Assembly (NCBI GenBank): GCA_958295895.1
Contig: CATQHI010000009.1
Span: 124,001 to 188,000, forward strand
Direction of reading: 5' to 3'
Source of the DNA: Saprospiraceae bacterium
Lineage (GTDB): Bacteria; Bacteroidota; Bacteroidia; Chitinophagales; Saprospiraceae
Length of the DNA stretch: 64,000 bases
In this document: positions 54,124 to 62,187 of the stretch, piece by piece
Layout of the letters: each line of letters opens with the position of its first letter
Numbering within the stretch: position 1 is the first letter of the stretch
Notes under the pieces: model-generated
What the model was told of the DNA's origin: nothing
Databases searched by the model: none
The model's input: only the letters and a program-made list of their open reading frames with translations
Translations under genes and position numbers: made by a program

Positions 54124-54914
54124 ACCCGCTCGTACCGCGCCCGCACGAACATAAACAAACCGTAGGCCAGTAGCCCCAGCCCTACGATGGAGAGCAGCGC
54201 CGCGCCGTATGACTGGTTCTCTATGTAGGACAGCGACTCCCCGATACCCCTGAATTTACTGGCATCATCCAGGGTAGCCGCCCGGAATAGGGAGTAGGCG
54301 ACGATACCGTAGACCACAAAACGCGCCGTCAGGCCCACCTCACCGGTCTTTTCGAAGGTTTCCCGCTGCTCGTGACTCAGTTGCTGCCCCTTGATACCCT
54401 CCATGTGCTTATCCTTCAGCGCCCGGTAGAGCTGGTAGATCGCCACCCCGGCCATGATGACGGCAATGGCACCGATCACGTAGGGCCCCCAACTGTTGCT
54501 GAGGATACGGGCGATGATGTCCTGCTTACTCTGTCCGCCACCCCCGCCGCCACCACTGACGGCCAGCTTAAAGGCGTGGGCGCTCAGTATACCGTAGGCT
54601 GTCCCGCTGACCGCATAGGCGATCCGCTTGATGATGCCTTCTTTGTCCTTGCCCTCGTTCTTTTTATCCTGTACCGCGGTGTACCAGCGCCAGCTGCAGT
54701 AGGCCAGCAAGCCCACGCCGATCAGGAACAGTAGCAGCTGTCCGAAGGGGTTAGTCCCGATCCAGGTGATGACCGCCTTAGGACCGCCGCCCGCCTGCCC
54801 GGCCCCACCGACCACCCCGGCAATGGCAAAGATGCCGATGAGGCTATAGACAATGCCCTTAGCGGTATAACCAGTGATAAAGAGTTTATTTTCGGTAGAA
54901 TTACTTAGCGCCAC
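54120..54914 (-). CDS. DUF1206 membrane protein
   Basis: A 264-residue protein with three copies of a two-helix DUF1206 unit: around residues 14-70 (GYTAKGIVYSLIGIFAI), 95-160 (RIAYAVSGTAYGILSA) and 195-260 (ARFVVYGIVAYSLFRA), separated by a Gly-rich loop. It is an inner-membrane protein of unknown function. Its upstream region holds a minus-oriented copy of the C-rich dispersed repeat, 57 bases before the ATG. Confidence 0.85.
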   Translation of the reverse strand: MALSNSTENKLFITGYTAKGIVYSLIGIFAIAGVVGGAGQAGGGPKAVITWIGTNPFGQLLLFLIGVGLLAYCSWRWYTAVQDKKNEGKDKEGIIKRIAYAVSGTAYGILSAHAFKLAVSGGGGGGGQSKQDIIARILSNSWGPYVIGAIAVIMAGVAIYQLYRALKDKHMEGIKGQQLSHEQRETFEKTGEVGLTARFVVYGIVAYSLFRAATLDDASKFRGIGESLSYIENQSYGAALLSIVGLGLLAYGLFMFVRARYERV

Positions 54915-54970
54915 GGGGGTAGTTTAGTTCTATATGGCCTTCCGCCAGCACATTGTTCGCAGTGAGGGGG

Positions 54971-54992
54971 GGGGCGGGGCCGCAGGTGCAAG
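54971..54992 (-). repeat. Dispersed C-rich repeat, minus copy
   Basis: Read on the minus strand: CTTGCACCTGCGGCCCCGCC plus two C. It differs at two positions from copy A and is identical over 21 bases to the coding copy at 21318. It points at the DUF1206 gene. Confidence 0.65.
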
Positions 54993-55032
54993 CCACGTAG
55001 AAGGGCACAGTAGGGACTCCGCTCAAACAGAG

Positions 55033-55040
55033 TACCTTCG
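55033..55040 (+). promoter_or_regulatory. -7 box of purA
   Basis: TACCTTCG is one base off TAnnTTTG and ends 19 bases before the purA ATG. Confidence 0.45.
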
Positions 55041-55059
55041 CCCGAAACCGGATGGACTT

Positions 55060-56328
55060 ATGGCCGTAGATGTACTTTTAGGACTCCAGTGGGGTGATGA
55101 AGGCAAGGGAAAAATTGTGGATGTACTCGCCCCCCAGTACGATATCATCGCCCGCTTCCAGGGCGGGCCTAACGCCGGTCATACGCTCATCTTCGACGGC
55201 AAGAAGTTTGTGCTTCACACTATCCCCTCCGGTATCTTCCGCCGCGAGCAGCTCAACCTGATCGGCAACGGCGTGGTCATCGACCCCATCATGCTGAGCA
55301 AAGAGCTCGACGCGCTCGACGCGGCCGGTATCGACTACCAAGACCGCCTTTTCGTAGCGCGCAAGGCGCACATGATCCTACCCACCCACCGCCTACTCGA
55401 CGCCGCGCGCGAGCACGCCAAGGGGGAGCGTAAGATCGGCTCTACCCTCAAGGGCATCGGCCCCACTTATATGGACAAGACCGGCCGTAACGGTATGCGC
55501 GTCGGTAATCTCACCGCTCCCGATTTTCAGGAGCGTTACGAGCGGCTCAAGGAAAAGCACCTGCAACTAGTGGGCCTATACCCATACATCGAGTTCGACC
55601 TGGCGGGCGAGGAACGCGCCTGGTTCGCGGCGGTAGATCGGCTCAAGGCTCTACCCTTCGTCAATGGCGAATATTACATCAACGATGCACTTAAGGAGGG
55701 TAAGAAAGTACTGGCGGAGGGGGCCCAGGGCAGCATGCTCGACATCGACTTCGGCACCTATCCCTACGTGACCTCTTCCAATACGATCACGGCGGGGGTA
55801 TGTACGGGCCTCGGCGTAGCGCCCCAGCAGATCGGTGAGGTCATCGGTATCACCAAGGCTTACTGCACCCGGGTGGGCGCTGGCCCCTTTCCGACGGAGC
55901 TGATGGACGAGACAGGCGAGTTTCTCCGCAAAGAAGGGGCTGAGTTCGGAGCTACTACGGGCCGGCCGCGCCGCTGCGGGTGGATCGATCTGGTGCAGCT
56001 ACGGTATACCATCATGCTCAGCGGCGTCACCCAGCTCGTGGTCACCAAGGTCGATGTACTTAATAAATTCGAGACCATCCAGGCGGCCGATGCTTACCGG
56101 GTGGAGGGAGAGGTGACGCACGAACTGCCCTTCGATCTGGTACACGAGAACTACGCGCCGGTGTATACGGAGGTAAAGGGGTGGCATAGTGACCTCTCGG
56201 GCGTGAAGATAGAGGAGGAACTACCGGCGGCCTGTATCGACTACGTGCGGTTTCTGGAGGAGCGATTAGGTGTGCCGGTGACGATGGTGAGCACCGGGGC
56301 GGATCGGGAGGAGCTGGTGGTGCGGTAG
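55060..56328 (+). CDS. purA: Adenylosuccinate synthetase
   Basis: A 422-residue GTP-dependent enzyme that joins IMP and aspartate in AMP synthesis. The N-terminal signature is GLQWGDEGKGK (residues 8-18), followed by GGPNAGHT, GIGPTYMDKTGRNGMRV, and GTYPYVTSSNT, all PurA hallmarks; GRPRRCGW follows near residue 305. The start at 55060 was chosen because the longer frame to 54934 runs through a repeat and a promoter box. Length is normal. Confidence 0.97.
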   Translation: MAVDVLLGLQWGDEGKGKIVDVLAPQYDIIARFQGGPNAGHTLIFDGKKFVLHTIPSGIFRREQLNLIGNGVVIDPIMLSKELDALDAAGIDYQDRLFVARKAHMILPTHRLLDAAREHAKGERKIGSTLKGIGPTYMDKTGRNGMRVGNLTAPDFQERYERLKEKHLQLVGLYPYIEFDLAGEERAWFAAVDRLKALPFVNGEYYINDALKEGKKVLAEGAQGSMLDIDFGTYPYVTSSNTITAGVCTGLGVAPQQIGEVIGITKAYCTRVGAGPFPTELMDETGEFLRKEGAEFGATTGRPRRCGWIDLVQLRYTIMLSGVTQLVVTKVDVLNKFETIQAADAYRVEGEVTHELPFDLVHENYAPVYTEVKGWHSDLSGVKIEEELPAACIDYVRFLEERLGVPVTMVSTGADREELVVR

Positions 56329-56339
56329 TTCTTGTTGCT

Positions 56340-56347
56340 TATCTTTA
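56340..56347 (+). promoter_or_regulatory. -7-like box before the Uma2 gene
   Basis: TATCTTTA is one base off the consensus and lies only four bases before the ATG at 56352, an example of the near-leaderless arrangement seen in this window. Confidence 0.4.
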
Positions 56348-56351
56348 CCTA

Positions 56352-56894
56352 ATGACCGTGTCCGTAGAGCCCGAACTATTGCTGCACCAAACCGACTGGA
56401 CACTGGAGCAGTACGAGCGAATCGTACATAAGTTGGCTATTGGTGATTTACACGCATTTTGCGTGCAGGAGTTAAACTATGCTATGCTAGCACGCTTCGG
56501 ACGCCGCTTTACCTGTCGCCAGGAACAGCCGATCTCCTTACCCGAACACAGTGCTCCGGAACCCAACTACGTGCTTGCCGCGCCGAGCAAGGATCGCTAC
56601 TTTAATCGGAAACCGCTACCTGCCGAGGTGCATCTTACCGTGGAAGTTTCCGATAGTACGCTTGCGCGCGATCAGGGAAGCAAAGCACGGCTTTACGGCC
56701 TGTTCGGCATTTCGGAGTACTGTATCGTCAACCTGGTCGACAAACGAGTAGAGGTACATACCTCCCCCCGGGGGCGTACCGACACGGGGGGGTACGAGTG
56801 GATCGAGTACTTCGGCGCACCCACTACGCTTCGTAGCGAAGTACTGGGGGAGATTACTATTACGGACTTCATTCCGGCCGTAGCGTGGCAGTGA
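56352..56894 (+). CDS. Uma2/DUF820-family nuclease-like protein
   Basis: A 180-residue PD-(D/E)xK fold protein. The family pattern appears as APEPNYVLA, then LTVEVSDSTLARDQGSKARLYG with the Glu and Lys, then GISEYCIVNLVDKRVEV. In most members the first motif reads EPD; here the Asp is Asn (AAC), so the metal site may be weakened. Uma2 genes are scattered widely in genomes with unclear roles. It stands alone between purA and a secreted protein gene. Confidence 0.85.
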   Translation: MTVSVEPELLLHQTDWTLEQYERIVHKLAIGDLHAFCVQELNYAMLARFGRRFTCRQEQPISLPEHSAPEPNYVLAAPSKDRYFNRKPLPAEVHLTVEVSDSTLARDQGSKARLYGLFGISEYCIVNLVDKRVEVHTSPRGRTDTGGYEWIEYFGAPTTLRSEVLGEITITDFIPAVAWQ

Positions 56895-56922
56895 TTAGGA
56901 TAGGTGTTTTATACTGTAAACT

Positions 56923-58257
56923 ATGTACTGGAAACAAATAGATTGCCGGGCACTGGGGTGTTCAACACTATTTACAGCGATTTGCTTGGCAATGACCCTG
57001 TGCTCTGCCACCGCCCTGATTGGCCAGCAGACCATCCTCATCACCCCCGACACCGCGCGGCAGCACTGGTTCGGCTACTACGACAAGGAGCAGATCGACC
57101 CCACGGGCCGCTACGCCCTGGGTATGGAGGTTGATCTGTTCCTGACCAGTCCGGCGGTAACCGACACGCTCGACATCATTTTGATCGACCTGGAGAACAA
57201 CTTCGAGAAGCGTTACATCGGCAAGAGCACCAGCTGGGGCTGGCAGCAGGGCTGTATGCTGCAGTGGATTCCGGGATCGGAAGAAGAGGTAATCTGGAAC
57301 GACCACGGGGGGGACGATTTTGTCAGCCGCGTCTACAACATCCGCACCGGGGAGACCCGCACCCTGCCCCGGCCGGTGTATACGCTGAGCCCCGACGGTA
57401 CCTACGCGCTGACGGTGGACTTTGGCCGGCTGCAGTACTTCCGCCCCGGCTACGGCTATCCCAGTAAGCGCCCCCTGAGTGTGGACGTGAAGGCCCCGGG
57501 GGATGACGGCATCTGGAAAATGGACCTGACCAATGGTGAGGACGAATTGCTCCTGAGCTACGCAGAAATCTCCGGTCTGGACGTGGCCGGGCCAAGGGTG
57601 GATACCAACTACCACTGGTTCAACCACCTACTCATCGACCCCACGGGGGAGCGCTTTATCTTCCTGAACCGTTCGCGTCCCGTGAAGGACGGGCGGGCCA
57701 TGGATGCCTACGCGCAGGTTAACCCCGACTGGCAGGGGGCCAGTACCGGGGCCGGTAGTCCGGTTTACCTGACACGAGCCTTCACCGCGAGCACCGATGG
57801 CAGCGAGGTGTACCCCCTCAACTACAGCGGTATGTTCAGCCACTTCATCTGGAAGGGGTCCGATACGCTGACCGCCTGGGCCATGGACAACGCCGGTACG
57901 CTAGCCGCTTTCTACGACTTCCCCGACCGCAGCGGCGAGGCCCTGCTGATCGACAGCACCCAGATGCCCGTGAACGGCCACAATACCTTCGTGCCCGGTA
58001 CTGATTACACCTGGATCCTTAACGATACCTACCCCCAGGGCGAAAAGCGGATGCAGCAGTTATATCTCTATCACCTGCCTACTGGGACACGCGTGGAACT
58101 GGGAGAATTTTACGAGCCACCCCTGTTCCGGGGGGAGTACCGCTGCGACCTACACCCCCGCAGTGACCAGCAGGGCCGGCGGGTGTTTTTTGATAGTACG
58201 CACGAGGGAGGCAAGCGGCAGATGTACATGGTAGATATCGCACGGGTGGTGCGGTAG
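56923..58257 (+). CDS. Secreted beta-propeller-like protein of unknown function
   Basis: A 444-residue protein. The first 40 residues contain a hydrophobic export segment (LFTAICLAMTLCSATALIG). The body has repeated strand-turn patterns such as PDGTYALTVDF and DPTGERFIFLNR, like TolB or oligogalacturonate-lyase-type propellers, and conserved-looking WFGYYDKEQIDPTGRY and YHWFNHLLIDPTGE segments. I cannot name a family or activity. It precedes the convergent thiL gene. Confidence 0.7.
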   Translation: MYWKQIDCRALGCSTLFTAICLAMTLCSATALIGQQTILITPDTARQHWFGYYDKEQIDPTGRYALGMEVDLFLTSPAVTDTLDIILIDLENNFEKRYIGKSTSWGWQQGCMLQWIPGSEEEVIWNDHGGDDFVSRVYNIRTGETRTLPRPVYTLSPDGTYALTVDFGRLQYFRPGYGYPSKRPLSVDVKAPGDDGIWKMDLTNGEDELLLSYAEISGLDVAGPRVDTNYHWFNHLLIDPTGERFIFLNRSRPVKDGRAMDAYAQVNPDWQGASTGAGSPVYLTRAFTASTDGSEVYPLNYSGMFSHFIWKGSDTLTAWAMDNAGTLAAFYDFPDRSGEALLIDSTQMPVNGHNTFVPGTDYTWILNDTYPQGEKRMQQLYLYHLPTGTRVELGEFYEPPLFRGEYRCDLHPRSDQQGRRVFFDSTHEGGKRQMYMVDIARVVR

Positions 58258-58286
58258 GATAGATGATGAAGCTACGCACGGGCCGG

Positions 58287-59312
58287 TCACTCATCAAAGT
58301 GATTCCACCCCTGTGCCTTTATATCGTGAATATTGCCGCCTTTGGTGTGCAGCTTCACCCCATCTTCTTTCGCGACGATCTCGCCGGCGATGTAGATATC
58401 CGGTAGGAAGCGGATCTTTTCCGTGTCCTTGGGGTCGATGGTGAAGAGTAACTCATAGTCCTCCCCGCCACTCAGCGCCGTAGTGATGGGATCGAGGTTG
58501 AACTCCAGCGCCTGGAGCTGGGCGTCGTTGTGGATGGGTACGCCGCTCTCCTCGATGACCGCCCCGACGCCGCTGGCCTTACAGATGTGGAAAATCTCGC
58601 TGGCGAGCCCGTCACTGATGTCGATCATGGCCGTAGGTACGATACCCTCCTTCGCGAACAGATCGACCATATCCGTGCGGGCCTCCGGCCGGAGCTGCCG
58701 CTGGAGGAGGTAGGGAGCATATTCGCCCATATCGGGCTGCATGTCGGGGTTATCCTTGAATACCTGCTTCTCCCGCTCCAGCAGCTGTAGCCCTAGGTAG
58801 GCCGCCCCCAGGTTGCCGGTGATGCAGATGAGATCCCCCACCTTCGCCCCACTTCGCCGCGTGATGCGCCCCGCCGGTGCCCGCCCGATAGCCGTGACGC
58901 TGATGATCAGTCCCCGCGTCGAACTCGTCGTATCGCCACCCACCAGGTCGACGCCATACTGCGTACAGGCCGCCCTGATTCCCGCATATAGCTCATCGAG
59001 CGCCTCCACCGAAAAGCGGTTACTCAGGGCGATGCTCACGGTGATCTGCTCCGGCCGCGCATTCATCGCCGCGATATCGGAGAGGTTAACGGTTACGGCT
59101 TTGTACCCCAGGTGCTTCAGTGGCGTATAGGTAAAATCGAAATGGATGCCCTCCACCAGCATATCGGTACTCACTACGAGCTGCTCGTCGCCCGCAGCAA
59201 TGATGGCCGCGTCGTCGCCTACCCCCAAAATCGTCGACTGCTGCTGCGTAGCGAAGCCCTCCGTGAGGTGGTCGATGAGTCCGAATTCGCCTAGGGTGTT
59301 TACGTCGGTCAT
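58287..59312 (-). CDS. thiL: Thiamine-monophosphate kinase
   Basis: A 341-residue ATP-dependent kinase that makes thiamine pyrophosphate. Visible: VGDDAAII (residues about 30-37), STDMLVEGIHFDF, VSDIAAMNA-type NLSDIAAMNA, GGDTTSST, and the C-terminal SGGEDYELLFT. I chose the ATG at 59312 (MTDVNTLGEFGLI); the longer frame to 59459 is low-complexity and includes a repeat. It is transcribed away from moxR. Confidence 0.94.
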   Translation of the reverse strand: MTDVNTLGEFGLIDHLTEGFATQQQSTILGVGDDAAIIAAGDEQLVVSTDMLVEGIHFDFTYTPLKHLGYKAVTVNLSDIAAMNARPEQITVSIALSNRFSVEALDELYAGIRAACTQYGVDLVGGDTTSSTRGLIISVTAIGRAPAGRITRRSGAKVGDLICITGNLGAAYLGLQLLEREKQVFKDNPDMQPDMGEYAPYLLQRQLRPEARTDMVDLFAKEGIVPTAMIDISDGLASEIFHICKASGVGAVIEESGVPIHNDAQLQALEFNLDPITTALSGGEDYELLFTIDPKDTEKIRFLPDIYIAGEIVAKEDGVKLHTKGGNIHDIKAQGWNHFDE

Positions 59313-59389
59313 GGGGGTTGCGTTGTCGAGTGGGTGAATTGTTGGGTTGTTGCGTGGCCGTCGTTGGAGGCGTCGGAGGGGCAACAGAT

Positions 59390-59406
59390 GGCGGGGCCGC
59401 AGGTGC
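59390..59406 (-). repeat. Dispersed C-rich repeat, short minus copy
   Basis: GCACCTGCGGCCCCGCC on the minus strand, pointing at thiL, 78 bases before its ATG. It shares the 59313-59533 spacer with a plus-oriented copy pointing at moxR. Confidence 0.6.
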
Positions 59407-59495
59407 GCAGAACCAATAAGACGAGCGAAGCGAGCATTCCCACAAACGCAACAACTCACAGACGCAAAAACGCAACAACCCCATACCCCGCCTTA

Positions 59496-59518
59496 CCTTG
59501 CACCCGCGACCCCGCCCC
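59496..59518 (+). repeat. Dispersed C-rich repeat, copy B
   Basis: A 23-base exact match to 9082-9104. Preceded by TTA so that TACCTTGCA resembles a -7 box, and oriented toward moxR 15 bases downstream. Confidence 0.7.
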
Positions 59519-59533
59519 AAAAGTACCACCCCC

Positions 59534-60526
59534 ATGCCCAGCGTAGACATCGAAGCCCTCAACCAGCAAATCCGCCAAGACAGTGAAGTCGTCGAGCGCA
59601 TCCGCCAGGAGACGGCTAAGGTGATCGTGGGGCAGGAAAATATGATCGACCGCCTGCTGCTGGGACTGCTAAGCCGGGGACATATCCTGCTGGAAGGCCT
59701 ACCCGGACTGGCCAAAACGCTCGCCATCAAGACATTGAGCCAGACGGTCAGCGCCGACTTCAGTCGCATCCAGTTCACGCCCGATCTACTGCCGGCCGAT
59801 ATCGTGGGTACGATGATCTACAACCCTACCCTGAATGATTTCAGCGTACGAAAGGGCCCGGTGTTTGCCAACTTCGTGCTGGCGGATGAGATCAACCGCG
59901 CCCCGGCCAAGGTGCAGTCGGCCCTACTGGAGGCTATGCAGGAACGGCAGGTGACCATCGGCACCGACACCTTCAAGCTCGAAGAGCCCTTCCTGGTGCT
60001 GGCCACCCAGAACCCCATCGACCAGGAGGGTACCTATACGCTGCCGGAGGCCCAGACCGACCGCTTCATGCTCAAGGTCAATATCGGCTACCCGACGCGG
60101 GAGGACGAGCGCGTGATCATCCAGCGCAACCTGGGCGCGGGCTTCGCTACCATCAATCCGGTGGCTACGCCGGAGGACATCCTGCGCGCCCGCGAGTCGG
60201 TCCGTAAGATCTACATGGACGATAAGATCGAGCGCTACATCATCGACATCGTCTTCGCTACCCGCGAGCCGGAAAGCTACCGCCTGGCTGACCTGAAGCC
60301 GCTCATCAACTACGGTGGCAGCCCCCGTGCCAGCATCAACCTGGCCCTGGCCGCCAAGGCACAGGCCTTCATCGAGCGGCGCGGCTACGTGACCCCGGAG
60401 GATGTGCGGTCGGTGTGTGAGGACGTACTGCGCCACCGCATCGGGCTGACCTACGAGGCCGAGGCGGAGAATATCAGGCAGGAGGATATTATCGGGCGGG
60501 TGTTGAATGTAGTCGAAGTACCATAA
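59534..60526 (+). CDS. MoxR-family AAA+ ATPase
   Basis: A 330-residue ATPase: Walker A as EGLPGLAKT (about residues 57-65), Walker B as VLADEINRAPAK, sensor 1 as ATQNPIDQEGTY, and the MoxR-typical PEAQTDRFML. MoxR proteins act as chaperones that mature metal- or von-Willebrand-domain partners, often encoded next door with DUF58 and vWA genes; here the next gene is a sulfatase, so the usual partners are missing. The ATG at 59534 follows the C-rich repeat. Confidence 0.92.
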   Translation: MPSVDIEALNQQIRQDSEVVERIRQETAKVIVGQENMIDRLLLGLLSRGHILLEGLPGLAKTLAIKTLSQTVSADFSRIQFTPDLLPADIVGTMIYNPTLNDFSVRKGPVFANFVLADEINRAPAKVQSALLEAMQERQVTIGTDTFKLEEPFLVLATQNPIDQEGTYTLPEAQTDRFMLKVNIGYPTREDERVIIQRNLGAGFATINPVATPEDILRARESVRKIYMDDKIERYIIDIVFATREPESYRLADLKPLINYGGSPRASINLALAAKAQAFIERRGYVTPEDVRSVCEDVLRHRIGLTYEAEAENIRQEDIIGRVLNVVEVP

Positions 60527-60560
60527 GGACCTTCGTCCGCCGAGACTAATCCGTTTGGCA

Positions 60561-60568
60561 TACCTTAG
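60561..60568 (+). promoter_or_regulatory. -7-like box of the sulfatase gene
   Basis: TACCTTAG, five bases before the ATG at 60574. Weak match to TAnnTTTG. Confidence 0.3.
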
Positions 60569-60573
60569 ACGCT

Positions 60574-62100
60574 ATGCCGTACACTCTCGCCTCTGTATTC
60601 AGCCTTCTGCTCCTTGCAATTTATGTGGGACCCCCGATGGCTGTCGGGGCCCCGCCCCCTGAGCGCCCCAATATCATTCTGTTCCTAGCCGACGACTGGT
60701 CCTACCCCCACGCCGGGGTGTACGGCGACCCGGTGGTGCAGACGCCGAACTTCGATCGCCTAGCCGCCGGCGGTATGCTATTTACGAACGCTTATACCGC
60801 CGCGCCGAGCTGTAGTCCCTCCCGGGCCAGCATTCTCACCGGCCGCTATCCCCACCAGAACGGCGTGGCCGGTAACCTGTGGTCGGAATTTCCGGCCGAG
60901 GCGGTCACCTATACGACGGTGTTGGAAGAGGCCGGTTACATCGTGGGGCACGACCAGAAGGGCTGGGCACCGGGGGACTGGCGCAGTACGGGTTGGGCGC
61001 ACAATCCGGCGGGCAAGGAGTACGATGACTTTACCGATATGCTGGCGGAGCGGGATGATGCTCAGCCCTTCTGCTACTGGTTCGGCAGTCAGGACCCGCA
61101 CCGGCAATACCTGACGAATCTGGGGGCCTGGTCTGGCATGGAGGCCGACTCCGTAGTGGTGCCGCCCTTCTTTCCCGATCTGCCCTGCGTGCGCAATGAC
61201 ATGCTCGACTACTACGCCGAGGTGGAGCGCTTCGACCGCCACGTGGGCGAGATCGTGGACCTGCTGGAGGCCCGCGGCGAGCTCGACAATACGCTCATCA
61301 TCGTGACCAGCGACAATGGAATGCCCTTCCCACGCGCCAAGGCCAACCTCTACGATGCCGGTACGCGCATGCCCTTCGTAGCCCACTGGCCGGCGCGGAT
61401 CCCGGCGGGGACGGTGCGGACCTCCTACGTCAACCTAGCCGCCCTAGCCCCGACTTTTGTAGAGGCGGCGGGTGTGCAGGTGCCGGGAGAAATCGAACTG
61501 CAGAGTCTGCTGGGTCAGCTTACGGATACCGATGCGTCGGGAGATACCGCCGTCTACCTCGAACGCGAGCGCCACGCCCAGGTCAGGGCCGACTCCGGTA
61601 GCTACGCCATGCGGGGGGTGCGTACCGACAGCTTTCTCTACATCCGCAACATCTTTCCGGAGCGGTGGCCGGCGGGTGATTCCCTGGCCGTGCGCAGCGT
61701 GGGGGCCTACGGCGACGTAGATAACTCCATCACGAAGATGCTCATTCTGGCGGGGGATCAACCGGCGGGGGATACGACCGACTATTACCGGCTGGTCTTC
61801 GGCAAGCGGCCCGGAGAGGAGCTGTACGACCTGCGCCGCGATCCTTACCAACTGACGAATGTAGCGGACCGGGCGGCCTACGCGGGTGATCTGGAGCGAC
61901 TAGCTAGCCAGGTGGACCGCTGGATGGTAGCGACCGACGACCCTCGGGCCACGGAGCCCCGCACGCTCTTCTGGGACCAGGCGCGCTATACACCGGATTA
62001 CGGCAAACGGGAGTTCGACGTGGAGGAATACATCGGCGAGTATGAATATGCGCGGAGCGTGCGGCATACGCAGTTTGAGTTGGTGGGATGTAGGGAGTAA
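60574..62100 (+). CDS. Secreted sulfatase
   Basis: A 508-residue enzyme with an N-terminal export segment and the sulfatase core: FLADDWSYP metal-binding Asp pair, the formylglycine motif CSPSRASILTGR (Cys near residue 78 matured to formylglycine), GHDQKGW, and the SDNGMPFPRAK metal-binding Asp-Asn. The substrate is unknown; algal sulfated polysaccharide is plausible for a marine relative. An anaerobic or FGE-type maturase is needed and is not in the window. Confidence 0.92.
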   Translation: MPYTLASVFSLLLLAIYVGPPMAVGAPPPERPNIILFLADDWSYPHAGVYGDPVVQTPNFDRLAAGGMLFTNAYTAAPSCSPSRASILTGRYPHQNGVAGNLWSEFPAEAVTYTTVLEEAGYIVGHDQKGWAPGDWRSTGWAHNPAGKEYDDFTDMLAERDDAQPFCYWFGSQDPHRQYLTNLGAWSGMEADSVVVPPFFPDLPCVRNDMLDYYAEVERFDRHVGEIVDLLEARGELDNTLIIVTSDNGMPFPRAKANLYDAGTRMPFVAHWPARIPAGTVRTSYVNLAALAPTFVEAAGVQVPGEIELQSLLGQLTDTDASGDTAVYLERERHAQVRADSGSYAMRGVRTDSFLYIRNIFPERWPAGDSLAVRSVGAYGDVDNSITKMLILAGDQPAGDTTDYYRLVFGKRPGEELYDLRRDPYQLTNVADRAAYAGDLERLASQVDRWMVATDDPRATEPRTLFWDQARYTPDYGKREFDVEEYIGEYEYARSVRHTQFELVGCRE

Positions 62101-62140
62101 GCCGCTTGGACCATCAACTAAACCCACCCCCCAAACCTTC

Positions 62141-62160
62141 ATATGAACAATCGTTCATAT
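62141..62160. promoter_or_regulatory. ArsR/SmtB-type operator palindrome
   Basis: ATATGAACAATCGTTCATAT: perfect 8-base arms around AATC, 27 bases before the start of the MBL/rhodanese gene. ATATGAAC...GTTCATAT is close to the inverted-repeat operators of ArsR/SmtB-family repressors. A start codon for a longer frame falls inside it and is rejected. Confidence 0.7.
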
Positions 62161-62187
62161 AACCCACGCATAACCCCCCCAAGCAGT

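Noticed and set aside
62143-62187. Upstream ATG for the MBL/rhodanese gene
   Set aside because: It lies inside the operator palindrome and adds residues absent from the family; ATG 62188 fits.
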